Shown in pieces: positions 1-11,700 of a stretch of 64,000 bases of DNA. The notes beneath the pieces were generated by a model. That model did no database searches and was not told the DNA's origin. It saw nothing but the letters and a program-made list of their open reading frames with translations. The translations under genes were made by a program, and so were the position numbers. Where the stretch lies: NCBI GenBank assembly GCA_028551475.1, contig CM052361.1:2921501-2985500 (forward strand). Reading direction: 5' to 3'. Each line of letters opens with the position of its first letter. The first letter of the stretch is position 1. Source of the stretch: Casuarina equisetifolia. Lineage: Eukaryota > Streptophyta > Magnoliopsida > Fagales > Casuarinaceae.

Positions 1-417
1 TTAAAGATGAAGGAAATATCTGTTCTCCAGCTGTGGAATCTTTGGTCAAAAGATTGCCTCTCAAATTAAGGGACTGCAAATGTCTTAAATTTCCAAGAGT
101 ATAAGGAATGGAGCCAGAAAAATAATTAGCCGACAAATCTATTTTAGTAAGCTTAGAAGCATTTGAGATAGAAATGGGGATTTTTCCATCCAGATTATTC
201 TCCCATAGATAAAGCACCTTAAGATTTGGGTTTCCATGACCCATGGTTGCGGGAAGCTGGCCTGAGAGATAGTTCCTTGACAGATAAATGTCTTCAATCA
301 TTGAGCGATTGAAGATAGTGTATGGGATGGAACCCCTGATGTTGGTTGCAGAGATAATGAGTTGTACCAAATTTGGTAGATTTCCAATCTCGGGCGGTAT
401 TTTACCTACCATAATGA
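1..417 (-). pseudogene. LRR receptor-like gene, internal repeat segment
   Basis: Read on the minus strand this segment is an uninterrupted stack of plant-type leucine-rich repeats with the core IPPEIGNLPNLVQL, then repeats containing GSIPYTIF, YLSGQLPATM, LDGKIPISISNASKL and FSGSIPYTLGNL. These match the extracellular repeats of subfamily XII LRR receptor kinases (the FLS2/EFR/Xa21 group). The reading frame is open to the window edge, so the remaining repeats, membrane segment and kinase, if present, lie to the left outside the window. It is separated from its probable N-terminal half (2,125-2,697) by about 1.7 kb of unrelated sequence. Whether the gap is an insertion or an intron cannot be settled here; related genes normally have one long uninterrupted LRR exon, which favours insertion and a dead gene. 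Confidence 0.8.
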
Positions 418-429
418 ATAACAATCCAT

Positions 430-2110
430 ACCTTGTTAAGCACTATAACTTTTTTTTTTTTTTTGTATATTTCACAATAAAATGTACCTTTTTAGAGATA
501 AAACAATGAAATTACCAATTTAATTAATGTTTACTAGTGATAGAATAAATAACCAATTTAAACAAAATATTTTGAATCACAAAAGAAGCTAAATTTTCTC
601 CAAGAACTCAGATACGAGATTATTATAGATAATAGAATATCAAATTTATCAAACTCAATGTAATTTTCTTAAAGTTTAGAGCTAATTAGGCCATGTGCAA
701 CTCAATTGTAATCAGTGATGAGGTAAAAATCTTAATTAAAACTTTCTAACATTGATTGAGTAATTTAATGCATTTTTGTAATAGATATAAAGTACCTAAA
801 ATATATGGTTTTTGTTTTGTTTGGATAGTTTCATTCATCTTATTTTCATGATAAAGTGCTTAAAGTTTTCCTCAAATTCTTCTTACTGAATAAGATACAA
901 TTCTTTTGGACTGAAAAATAAAATTTAAGGTGAATTTACAATTGTAAAAAATAATTTTACATAAAATAAAGGGCTGCGGTTAAAAAATAAAAATAAAAAC
1001 TAAAATACAAAGAATAGAGACTAATAGTATAAACATGGAACTAGAATAAACAAGTAACTAGTGAAAATAAATTGTATTTATAAAAAACTCATGTAAAATT
1101 ATTCAATATTGCCAAAAGTAATGCAGCACTAAAAGAAAGTATAGAAGAAATTAAATGAGCAACACTAGTATAGAAAGGAGTATCAAAACATAATTTTATC
1201 TATTTGATCATTTTAAAAGGTATATTAACACAACAACATATGAAATGACAGTATGGAACAACTTAGTGGACCTATAATGCAACTTTTGCCAACAAGAAAA
1301 AGAATCATAGGAACATTTATTCTTTAATTGCATGTTTATAATTTATCTTTGAAAGACTCTGTTAGGTATGAATGGATTATCTCAAAAAATTGAACAATAA
1401 AGAGTAGAAGTATGTTGAAAAATTAAGGATGTTAATATAAAAGTTTGTAGTGACCCTACTTAATGTATCCTTCAAAGATGCATTGATCATATTTAGAGAG
1501 AAAAGAATAGAAAAAGATTTAATGATAAAAGTCTAAACAGTTTAATCATTATTGTTAAAATTAAGAAGGATGTGAGAGGTAAGATTTTATCAATTAAAAA
1601 AATAAAGCCTACAAATTATAATAAGTTTCCATAAGAGTTTTAAAATTTGTTAAAAGCAGTTTTTAAGTATAAATGATAATGTTGTAACTAGACAATTATA
1701 TTTTCTTTAATGATATATAACATTTGACCATTCATCAAAAAAAAAAAATTAATATACACTTGTTAAGAAATGATAATTGATGTATGCTAGAAGTTCATTT
1801 GGGGAATATAGTTCATTAATAAATAGATAGAAAACGAGATAAAGAATGATTAATAATGCATTAATCATTAAATAAAACAAAAAAGTGGAGTTAAAGAACA
1901 TCAAATCCTTAAGCAAAATTAATTCTCTTGAATTTTTGGTTTCTGGGGGCAGAACTAGTAGTTGAATAGTAGAAGAAAGGTAAATATCAAGAACGGAATA
2001 AATGAAATGTTGTCCTCATTTTAAATTCTAACTTCCTTCACCAGTCAAATTGAGCACAAGTTAATGTGTTTAAGCCTCCCAAATTTGAACTCAATAAATA
2101 AACTAAAATT
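430..2110. other. Non-LRR sequence splitting the LRR gene
   Basis: This AT-rich stretch separates the two LRR blocks. It begins beside a run of about 15 T (near 450-465) and holds a LINE 3' remnant (listed separately). I see no other coding sequence. Its right edge coincides with the point where LRR homology stops in the second LRR relic at about 50,574. The dinucleotide GT sits at that edge on the minus strand in both copies, so a spliced intron is a weak alternative to an insertion. Confidence 0.5.
1240..1750 (+). mobile_element. LINE (L1-type) 3' remnant
   Basis: Broken frames here resemble the zinc-binding reverse-transcriptase tail (zf-RVT) found at the end of plant L1 ORF2: a Cys-rich CQQEKES-like start, an EHLFFNC-like motif, then a basic REKNRKRFNDK stretch. 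The same tail is clearer at 40,163-40,537 and 28,290-28,500. A run of A residues at about 1,738-1,748 marks the 3' end and shows plus-strand orientation. The element is strongly 5'-truncated and decayed by several frameshifts; I could not identify convincing target-site duplications. Confidence 0.6.
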
Positions 2111-2124
2111 CAAGTACTTTGTAG

Positions 2125-2697
2125 AAGGGTGGAGAGCATGGAACCTGAAAGCTTGTTGTAACTGAGATTAATTGTCTGCAGTGACGACGCGTTTCATAGA
2201 GATGCTGGGATGGTGCCTGTGAAAAGATTTTCTGACAGAATCAACTTCTGGAGTTTTGGCAAGAGTTCAAACCATGAAGGTATCTGTCCATTCAGGTTGT
2301 TCTCTTCAGCGTTGATGATTGTCAGCCGTCTTAAAGAAGCTAACTGGTAGGGCAGAGAGCCATGGAAATTGTTGTCTGTCAAGAATAAGCTAGACAAAAA
2401 TGATAGGTTTCCCAAGTGTGGAGGAATAGTTCCTGTAAGATTCATGTGAGAAAGATTTAAGGCTGTGACTCTATGGTGATTGGCATTGCAGGTGATCCCA
2501 ATCCACTTGCAAACGGAGGTGTTGCCGGACCAGTTGCTTGCCAAGATTTGGTGCGGATCGTCAGTGATATGGGCTTTGAGGGCAAGAAGAGATGATTGGT
2601 CTGTAGTAATGTTGGTTCTTAATGCCGTAGCCACGCTAGAGAGAAAAGAGGGAATCAATAGCAAGAGAAAATAGATGAGGAAGGCAGAGGTGTCCAT
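2125..2697 (-). pseudogene. LRR receptor kinase-type N-terminal region (subfamily XII-like)
   Basis: The minus strand encodes a signal peptide (MDTSAFLIYFLLLL), an LRR N-terminal cap (DQSSLLALKAHITDDPHQ, then CKWIGITC) and LRRs with LTGTIPPHLGNLSF and NNFHGSLPYQLASL. I prefer the Met at 2,695-2,697 over the upstream one at 2,760 because the signal peptide begins there in relatives and the same MDTSAFLIYF is conserved in the second copy at 51 kb. The product would be a plasma-membrane receptor ectodomain. The frame meets an in-frame TGA at 2,194-2,196 (SL-stop-NASSLQTINL; relatives have a Cys codon there), continues as LRR to about 2,125, then homology ends. With the gap to 417, this is best read as a pseudogene, although the remainder lies outside the window. 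Confidence 0.82.
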
Positions 2698-2760
2698 GAA
2701 AGCCGTTAGGTTCAGATATGACATGATTGTTGCCCATCTGATGCAGCTTTTTAGAGGCAC

Positions 2761-3640
2761 GGCGACGAAAGCCCCACTATTCCAGACAGTTGAATATTTT
2801 AAAGTTGCATTAGAGAATGGTTGAGCCCGAAAACCACCCTTAATTTCTTTTAGTTTATTTTTATAATAACATAATTACTACCTAGGAGGCATTTTCACCG
2901 GTTTAGCTTTTAGAAGTTTGAGGCTTATAATTTGTTCGCAGTACATTATTAAAGCTATCACAATAAGAAATTAAACGAATTAATTTTAGTGGGAAATTTA
3001 TCAAAAAATAATTGGTTTTTTATTATGGATGAAAGCAAAAACTAAATGACGTATAACTGTGTTTTTTCATCGAAATTTCAGGCCTACAATTCTGTCGGCA
3101 CCACATCTAAATATATCATCGAACACCGGATATAAGTATTTAATTTTTTTTTTTTAGGTGTTTTTAAGTCTTAGTACTTTTTTACAACAACAGCCAGAGA
3201 GTTCAACAATATTTCTGCAAGTAGACAACAATCTCGTCAATGATTGGATTGAGTTGGCTGTGACATTCTGTTTGGATAATTCACTATAACAGAACGTCTT
3301 CTTAAACCGTACTAAATCGTCCTCATGATCCACTCTGTTATAGTCTCCTCCACAATAAAGAATTCGATACAGACTATGGCTGCTTCGATAAAGACTACGG
3401 CCAAGACCTATCTAAAGCGTAGCGATAACGCCTGCGCTAATGAAATGCACTGGAAGAGCTGAAAGGTTTTTTCATTTTGACGTGTTGCACTGCACTAGGT
3501 AAAGTTTAAGTTTTAGGATTTACACCTTATATGCTTCGACAAATATGTCTAAGAGCATTGATCCATGTGGACGTCCTCCAACTTTCTTCGTGGGCCAATA
3601 GTCAATGGCGGCCATAAACAACGCCATCATTGCCAAAAGC
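2761..3640. other. Intergenic, upstream side of the LRR gene
   Basis: No gene recognised. It would contain the promoter of the minus-strand LRR gene; AT-rich, with a slightly more GC-balanced patch at about 3,250-3,620. No clear TATA element was assigned. Confidence 0.5.
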
Positions 3641-4065
3641 TTTGGCATTATGTCACACCCTCGTGAATCAAGTGTTTGACGATCTATTCTACCTACTTTT
3701 ACTTATCTTTTTTCATTTATAAAGGTGGTGCTCACCTTTAAGACTTGGGGTCGCTATTCAATCACAGAAGTCTAGGTTAGGAAAAGCGGGTTCTGCTCAT
3801 TCGTCCCTTTGTATCCAGATAATAAAAATAATAATTTTTTAATGTAAGTGAATTTTTAAATTATTCTACCTTTTGGTTGGTGCTTTGTTGAAATGTCATT
3901 GAATGATTGAATGATTGAATGAAAATACTACACAATTTTTTTCAATATGGTAAAAAATAATATTAACAAAAGATAAAAAGAAAAGAAGGTGAATTACAAA
4001 TGCGCGAAGATGATTAGAAAAAAAGAGAAGCATTGGATGGATGAGGGGCATCTGTTATCCCAACT
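3640..4065 (+). mobile_element. Partial copy of fold-back element
   Basis: The first part resembles one monomer of the ~191-bp array that follows (the aagacttggggtc block at about 3,742). The rest (3,830-4,065) matches the right arm of the complete element at 5,660-5,890, including a gaatgattgaatg motif and the outer end ggatggatgaggggcatct. It looks like the right half of an older copy sitting beside the fuller copy at 4,290-5,890. Confidence 0.55.
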
Positions 4066-4289
4066 CAAAAAAGTTTGATTTTACTACTTTGTCATGTGAC
4101 TTTATCATTTAGCTTGATAGATAACTCTTTCTTATTAGTTTACCTAGTTTTGTTCCAAACTAATTTAGTAACATATTAGGAAATTATGGGTTTTAAATAA
4201 AAAAACACATAGCAAAGATGAAATAAGTGATTTTAATTTAATTTTCTGATGGCTTTTGAAAATTTTAAAAGACTAGGAGGAGGGTCTGA

Positions 4290-5890
4290 GAGATGCCTCC
4301 CATCTATTCAAATGCTTCTTTTTTCTACTCACCATCTTAAACCCTCCCACCTGTCACCATGTTAATGCCTCCACAATTCACCCTCTTTTTCTTATCTTTT
4401 ACTATTATTATTTTTTACCATATTAAAAAATTGTAGTATTTTCATTCAGTCATTCGATGACCTTGCAACAATGCTCCAAACAAAAAGTAAGAATAATTTA
4501 AAAATTCATTTACACTAAAAAATTAGTATTTCTAGTCTCTGGTTCATTCCAAATGCTTCTGGCAATGATGCCTCGAACCCAGTCATTGAAACTCAGACAA
4601 CGATGTGATACGATGTGAAAACAAGATAGATAATAATCACCAGGGATTGGGTTGGAGGCCACAACTTCCAAAAGCATTGACATTATGTCATAGCCTCTCG
4701 AGTCAAGGATTTTACACACTATTCTAACTACTTGCTTTGTCTCTTATTATTTTATATATGACAAAAGTAGATGAGCATGACTTGGTGGTACCCACCTTTA
4801 AGACTTCGGGTCTCCTTTAAATCACAAAAGTCTAGATTAGAGAAAACAAGTTCCCCTCATTCAGTCCCTCTCGACATTGTGTCATACCCTCTCGGGTCAA
4901 GGGTTTTACACACTGTTCTAACAACTTACTTTGTCTCTTTTTATTTGTATATGACAAAGTAGATGAGCATGACTTGGTGGTGATCACCATTAAGACTTGG
5001 GGTCTCCTTTGAATCACAAAAGTCTAGGTTAGAAAAAGCAAGTTCTCCTCAGTCATTCCCTCTCGACATTATGTCATACCCTCTCGAGTCAAGGGTTTTA
5101 CACACTGTTCTAACTACTTGCTTCGTCTCTTTTTATTTATACACAAAGTAGATAAGCGTGACTTGGTGGTGCTTGCCTTTAAGTGGGGTCTCCTTTGAAT
5201 CACAAAAAGTCTAGATTAGAAAAAGCAGGTTATCCTCGTTCATTCCATCTCGACGTCATGCCATACTCTCTCGAGTCAAGGGTTTTACACACTATTCTAA
5301 CTACTTGCGTTGTGTCCTTTTATTTACATATGAAAAAAGTAGATAGGCATGACCTGGTGGTGCTCACCTTTAAGACTTGGGGTCTCCTTTGAATCACAAA
5401 AGTCTAGATTAGAAAAGGCAGGTTCTCCTCATTCATTCCCTCTCGACATTATGTCATGTCCTCTCGAGTCAAGGGTTTCACACACTATTCTAACTACTCG
5501 CTTTATTTCTTTTTATTCATATATGATAAAATTAGATGAGCATGACTTGGTGGTACTCACCTTTAAGACTTGATGTCTCCTTTGAATCACAAAAAGTCTA
5601 GATTAGAGAAAGCAAGTTCTCCTCATTCATTCCTTTGTATCCAAAGACTAGAAACAATAACTTTTTCCAATGTAAGAGAATTTTTAAATTATTCTTACCT
5701 TTTAATTGGAGCTTTGTTGAAATGTCATTGAATGATTGAATGAAAATAAAACAAAAAACTTGTTTTTTTTTTTACTATGTTAAAAAGAATAACAAAAGAT
5801 AAAAAGAGAAAAGGAGTTGGAGGGTTTGAGATAGTGAGTAGAAAAAAAGAATTATTGGATGGATGAGAGGCATCTTTTATCCCAACAAAC
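4290..5890. mobile_element. Fold-back (long terminal inverted repeat) element
   Basis: Its two ends are inverted copies of each other over about 230 bp. The left arm (4,290-4,520) starts near gagatgcctcccatctattc; the right arm (5,660-5,890) ends near ggatggatgagaggcatct, its reverse complement with scattered differences. Between the arms lies a tandem array. There is no transposase frame, so it is a non-autonomous DNA element; Mutator-like or fold-back types carry such long arms. Target-site duplications could not be placed with confidence. Related single units, some inverted, occur at 3,742, 54,955 and 56,880. Confidence 0.55.
4730..5660 (+). repeat. Tandem array, ~191-bp monomer, about five copies
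   Basis: The marker aagacttggggtctcc (or close variants) recurs at about 4,799, 4,992, 5,181, 5,372 and 5,566, a spacing of 189-194 bp. Each monomer also carries a block like gtcaagggttttacacac and a gactaaac-like edge. Short open frames across it are by-products of the repeat and are not genes. Confidence 0.85.
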
Positions 5891-6427
5891 TTAGTTTACC
5901 CAGCTTTGTTCTAAACTAATTTAGGAACATTAAAAGAAGAATAAGTAATATTGTAACATATTAGAAAATTCTGGATTTTAAATAAAAAATACTTAGCTAA
6001 AAGAAAATAAGTTACTTTAATTTGCTTTTACTACAAGCCAATCATGGATTTAACAAATCTTACCATATTTCGTTAAAACCCAAGTATCTTAGTATCTGAA
6101 TTTTTTGAATATCCGAACCTCTTAGCCCTTGAAATATATAATCAAATGTTATGTTCTTGGAATTGTATTGAGTATCAAAACTTGGTAGAACTCTTAACTA
6201 TGTATCATAATGAAATAAAATATTGTAACACTATTCAATCAAATTAGATGAAGATATAAAGAGAACCCACTGTGTAATCTCTTTTTCCAGTCACAAGTGA
6301 TGCCACTGGATTGTAAATCAACTCATTGGATAGGCCTTCTTGTTTCTTTTTTCTTATTAAATAAAAATATTTCTTCCACCACTTATTGGTATCTTTTACT
6401 TTTCATCTAAGTCATGCTTGAATAGAC
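5890..6427 (+). promoter_or_regulatory. Upstream region of peptide gene A
   Basis: This stretch aligns in patches with 29,990-30,520, the region upstream of peptide gene D (for example the ttgttctaaactaatttagg block and the following atattttaaataaa-type text), so it was duplicated along with the gene. It presumably contains the regulatory sequence. No specific transcription factor site is claimed. Confidence 0.45.
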
Positions 6428-6435
6428 TATAAATA
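6428..6435 (+). promoter_or_regulatory. TATA box of peptide gene A
   Basis: TATAAATA lies 43 bp before the start codon. The same octamer lies at the same distance (about 41 bp) upstream of gene D, which supports both the promoter and the chosen start codons. Confidence 0.7.
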
Positions 6436-6477
6436 GGAGTGAGGAAGGAAAGTGGTTAGCACAAACCAAACGCCATC

Positions 6478-7292
6478 ATGAAGACCACTTTTATCATTTG
6501 CATCCTCCTGGCCTTGATGCTTTCCTCTTCCACTCCCACTGTTGCTCTCGAATTAGTTCAAAGCGGTGAGAGCACAAATTTACAATTTACTTCCATTTTA
6601 GTAAATTGGAATATCGTTCAAAGGCAAGCCATATAGAAGATAATTCATTGTGCTAGTTTTATTACTCCACTTATTGATTATGATATTAATCTTTAAATCC
6701 TTTTTTTTAAAGCGTCCATCCTTTGTGGAAACAAGCTGAATTATTTCATGTTTTACACGAATTCTACATGTGCATTTCACCAACTTCGGTGGATATATCA
6801 CGAATAAAAAATATTATGACAGTGAATTGTCCAGTTAAGATTACTTACGAAGTAATTATATCAATTTATTACATAAATGGAAAAAAAAATTAGATAAATA
6901 GATACATATATATATACATATCTAAATTATAATTGATCTATGAAAAAATTTCAAAAACACCGACTGCTTACAAAACTCTGCGATATTGTCTTTAGAAGTA
7001 ATCTTTCCCTTAGATCTCATCAAATTCTACATGTGCACTTTATGGGGGAATAAATAATTTGTGAGCAGGAATGTTTGGGATCATCTTACAAATTATTCTT
7101 CGTCAAATTGACAATCAAAGCTATAAACCAGTTTCTACAATTTTATTCTACTTGTCCAAGAAATGACGTCGACAACGGGATGCAGGTGTTAGCCAAACGG
7201 AGAATCCAAAAGAGCTGCGTAGAGGACTATGTGAAGGAAACCCTCCCTATGCAAGTGGCTGTGGCGGCAATAATGGAAAAGGCCATCATTGA
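6478..7292 (+). CDS. Small secreted peptide gene A (two exons)
   Basis: Exon 1 is 6,478-6,565 and exon 2 is 7,186-7,292, joined by a 620-bp phase-1 GT-AG intron (donor GTGAGAG, acceptor GATGCAG). The predicted precursor has 64 residues. Residues 1-23 form a signal peptide (MKTTFIICILLALMLSSS, then TPTVA), so the product should be secreted. The mature part starts LELVQSG, continues with SQTENPKELRRG, and ends CEGNPPYASGC followed by a Gly/Asn-rich tail and GKGHH; Cys45 and Cys55 could pair. The exon choice is supported by conservation of exon 1, donor, acceptor and frame in genes D and F; a longer unspliced frame over exon 2 is a shadow. Function is not established. A His-ending short tail is superficially like plant signalling peptides (PIP, CEP), but no full motif matches. 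Confidence 0.65.
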
Positions 7293-7848
7293 GCAACTCA
7301 TACTGTTTTCCGTGAAAGCAGAAACAAATAGTAAGCTTTCAGTGTTGGGATAATGGTGTAAGAATAAAGAGGTTTGATTTGACAAATGGTTCAAAGTGTA
7401 TCCTATCTTCGCAGTGTGATAATACGCAAAATATGCATTGTGTTATGAGTAGTGTGAATAATAAAAACTGACTCAGGTCAGTCCGTTTTCTAGCTTGATT
7501 CTGTTAATAGGTTTTAGGTAACTCTTTAAGAAGTACAAGCACAAAGCATGGTAATGATTTCGAGTTGGTGAAAATTACTTGTCCTTCCATAGTTGGAACT
7601 GAAAAAGAACGACCATATAAAAAGATACATAAATAAGTTCATCTGAGAATTGTCATCCAGAGGTACTCATGATCCAATTTTTATTTCAACGCCATAAATA
7701 CATATATTCCCATAATAATGTGTATAAAAGAGAAGACTCTCTATTAAATTGATTCTTGTTTTCTGTTTTTAGGTTAAAAAAGCTCTATTTCTCTGAACAT
7801 GATTGCACATGAATTTAAGAAACGCTTATGGGTAACTTTGAAATTCCT
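7293..7848 (+). other. 3' flank of gene A, with a second TATA-like site
   Basis: The 3' untranslated part shares the block gtgaaagcagaaacaaa with genes B and D. From about 7,500 the sequence is duplicated at 63,540-64,000 (for example tacaagcacaaagcatgg). TATAAAAG at 7,723-7,730 is conserved in that copy (63,945-63,952) and may be the promoter of something that has been lost or displaced here; no gene follows it in this window. Confidence 0.5.
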
Positions 7849-7861
7849 GAAAGCTTAAACT

Positions 7862-8015
7862 CTTTTTTTAGTAAAAATATAAAGTTATATTAATAAAAAG
7901 TAATATACAAAAAAATAAGAACATCCTAGCATTACAAGAATTAAGGAGGTTGAAAACATTTAAATTTCAATCAAAATGATATTACCTTGTATGGAATTTT
8001 TTTTTTTTTTTTCGG
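7862..8015 (-). mobile_element. Short LINE 3' fragment with target-site duplication
   Basis: A ~155-bp insert is flanked by direct copies of gaaagcttaaact (about 7,849-7,861 and 8,016-8,028). Its interior (attaataaaaagtaatatac, then a cctagcattacaag block) resembles the minus-strand LINE 3' end at 40,020-40,090, and T runs sit at the edges. It is a severely 5'-truncated L1-type insertion with no coding capacity. Confidence 0.6.
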
Positions 8016-8028
8016 AAAGCTTAAACTT

Positions 8029-8787
8029 GAAAACACGTTTTCTCCTCGGCAACCCTAAAACCGAAACTCTAACTACCACCTCAAGCCTACCTCACCCACT
8101 CGCCTGCCGAACTGACACTCCAATGAACGCTCAGATCAGAGGATGAAACACCAGAACCCCAACCCCGAAGCCTAGACCAATTGCAGGTAGGCGCATTAGC
8201 CACTCCCCGGCACCCTAATCTTGCCTTACCTTTTACCCTGCCTTGCCGACACCCTAATACCTGCCTAGATCATTATAAACAAAACCTCTTGACCCATTTC
8301 GGTGAACCAGAGAAACAGAGCTGCCTGGAACTTTTCTTCTTTGAACTTATTTGCATAACATACTTCTTCCTTGCTTCTTTATTTCCGTCATTTCTCTTGG
8401 TATATTACTCTTTGGGATATTAAAACTATAAGCGCAGGGCGAGCGGCCCGGCTGCAACCTTACATGAAGGTGAAAATAGTCGCCGACTGCCAAATAATGA
8501 GAAGTTTCAATACAACATGAGATAGTCCTTCTACACCACTCTGCTTTAGACAAAACTCATTTACAAAGAAAAACTACAGCAATTAGCTGCGCAACTTGCG
8601 TTCTTCATCGTGAACATAAAATCGAAAACCGTTGGAAAACATCAACTTGCGGTTTGTTTCTGGAGAGGGGAGATGTTTTATGTGATTCGCGTGGCCTCCA
8701 GAATTTAATCTTGCATGTGTTCGGGCAGGTGAGAGGAACCAATAGACAGAACTTGAGGATTCTCCATCTGTTCTTTGGTTTGAACAT
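8029..8787. other. Intergenic, more GC-balanced; includes a 5.8S-like scrap
   Basis: No gene recognised. Short frames here lack family features. Positions 8,589-8,610 match the reverse complement of two separated parts of plant 5.8S rRNA, joined at a shared gaacg (see findings). The rest shows no rRNA similarity. Confidence 0.4.
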
Positions 8788-8792
8788 GAATC

Positions 8793-11700
8793 TGTTGGAT
8801 CGAAGGTAAATAATATCAAAGTAAATGCAGAAGTAAAACACTTATGCATATACCAAAATCAACCAAGCAAACCAAAAACATCATAAATTATGTGATTTGG
8901 GCAAATATCCCTATGTCCATAGCTTAAGGAGCAACTTCTCCTACTAATGAGAAATGATTGCAAGGATACACGCACTCATAGCAATCTAGGTTTCTCACCA
9001 AGGGAAGAGATGGTCTACATTGTTCTCTCACATTCTTTATGGTATTCTTACACTACTATTCATTCTATTTTTCTTTTTCTTTTTCTTTTTCATATAGAGG
9101 CAAAATAACCATTTTGACCCTTACTAATTTTCTTCAAATACAACAATTTTTCCCTTTTGGAGGAATATTAGTACAACATCCCTATACCATTGCTTCCTAG
9201 ACATTGACTCTATTGGAGTTCATACTAACAACCTATTGACATAGCATAAGCTTGTCTCTAGTTAGCAACTTTGTTAACATATCAACACTATTATCATCAG
9301 TATGAATCTTCACAAGATCAAGCTATTTGGATTTAACATTATCTTTAATCCAATGATATCTAACGTCAATATGCTTGGACTTGAATGAGAAGAAACATTC
9401 TTAAGAAGTTTGATTGCTATTGTAAAAGATAACCTTCCCTTGACTTATACCAAGTTCTTGTAGAAAAATTTTCATCCACTAAACTTCTTTTCCACCCTTA
9501 GTAATTGTAATATATTTTGCTTTTATTGTGGACAAATCAACACAATCTTATAACCTAGATTACAATAAAACTAGTCCCCTTATAAAGGTGAACTTGTATC
9601 CTATAGTGAATCTCCTGCCATTATAATCACCATCCATATTTGCATATATATATCCAACCAATATAGGTTTATCATTACCAAAACACAAATACATCTTAAG
9701 AGTTCCTTTAATGTACTTGAATATCCATTTCATAGCTCCCCAATGTGTTTTACCAAGTTTTGAAAGAAATTGACTAACTAGCCCAACTGCATAAGCAATA
9801 TCATGTCTAGCATATATTGTAACATACATCAAAGTATCAACCATAGATGCATAAGAAAGTTTCTTCATCTTTTTAATCTCACTTAGATTTATAAGACTTT
9901 GTTTATTATTCAACTTAAAATGACTTGTAAGTGGAGTGGTAATTAACTTTGCTATGCTTATGTTGAATCTATAGGACACTTTCTTTATATACTTATCTTG
10001 AGATAGCCATAATATTTCAAGCTTTCTATCACATGTAACTTCTATACCAAGAACTCATTTCACTGATCCCAAATCTTTCATTAAGAAAGACTTACTTAAA
10101 TCCTTTTTCAACTAAGTAATCTTCTTGATGTTGTTACCAATAATCAACACATCATCTACGTAAAGAAAATGATGAAATCACCACTTGCAAAGTATTTCAC
10201 AAACAAGTAATGGTCTAATCTAGTTTTGTTATAGTCATTTTATAACATAGATCACTTAAATTTCTTATACCATTGTTTAAATGCATATTTTAGACCATAC
10301 AAGCTTTTTCTTGGTTGATATATAAGATTCTCTTTACCTTTTTATATGAAACTTTTTGATTACTCCATATGAATCTCTTCTACTAAGTCTCCACGAAGAA
10401 ATACAATATTCATATCAAACTGTTTTATCTCTAAGTTTAGTCTAGCAATCAAACTAAGTACAACTCTAACAAAAAATGTGTTCATCATTGGTGAGAACAT
10501 CTCTTCAAAATCAATACCTTTCTTCTAATCATAATCCTTTACAACTAGTCTTACCTTGTACCTTGGTAATGGGTTGTTCTCTTCTATCTTTAGCTTGTAC
10601 ACCTACTTGTTCTTAAGTGCTTTCTTGCCCTTAGGTAATTGTACAAGGTCATAAGTATGATTCTTTTGCAAAGACTTTATCTTTTCTTGCATGACTTTCT
10701 TCTGCTCTCTACTATGCTCAACTTCATTAATTTCCTTATAACATTGTGGTTCTTCCCATCAATTAGTATTAAGTACTCATGTGGTAGATATTTCACTAAA
10801 GGCTTACACTCTCTACTAGATCTTCTCACTGAGGTTTAGGTTGATGACTTAACTAGTTGATGATTAACATATCTTTATAATTTCTCACTAATTGTTGTTA
10901 TAGGAACTTTTTCTTTAACTACATCTTTAGGAGACTCTTCTTATGTAATTTCTTATTCATGTGTACTTACTAGAGAAGGAGAATTTAAAGGTGTATCATC
11001 AAAACTTTCACTTAAAACTTTTGACATCTTAGTCTTTTTAAGATATTTAATATTCTGATTTTTAAAGAAAACTAGATTTCTAGTTATGGCTAGTTTTTTT
11101 ATGACTAGAACAATTTGTGCCCAAGCTCATTATGTTCATAGTCTACGAAAATACAATCTAAAACTTGATTATCAAGTTTGTTCCTCTTATCATTGGAATA
11201 TGAATAGACACTTTGCAACCAAACACCCTCAAGTACTTAAAAGAAACTTTCTTACCAATCCATACCCTTTTAAGAAAATCACCTTTTAGTGGAATTAAAT
11301 AAGAAAGATTAATTAAATCAACTATAGTATGCATTGCCTCACCCTAGAATGGTAGAGGTAATGTAGCATGTGAAAGCATTAATATGATCCTTCCAACAAT
11401 GGTTTTATTCATCCATTTTGTAAGCCCATTATGCTCTAGAGTTTTAAGAGGTATCTTCTAAATATTAATGTCATGAGTTTTGCAATATTCTTCAAATAGC
11501 CTTTTATATTTACCTCCATTATTTGCATCAATACACTTCAGTTTCCTTCTAGTTTCTCTTTCAACAATTGCCTAAAACTATCCATGATTCTTAGTCTTCA
11601 ATATGTATGCTCATACCTTTCTAAATTGATCATTAATGAAAGTGACAAAGTATAAAACATCACCAAAAGTTTTACCTTCAACATACATACATCTAAGTGT

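Noticed and set aside
4771-5573. Several similar short open frames that look like a tandem gene family
   Set aside because: They are readings of the ~191-bp tandem monomer and shift frame from copy to copy.
7075-7353. A 92-codon frame covering gene A exon 2
   Set aside because: It is in a different frame from the spliced gene, runs through the intron end, and is not conserved in the other copies.
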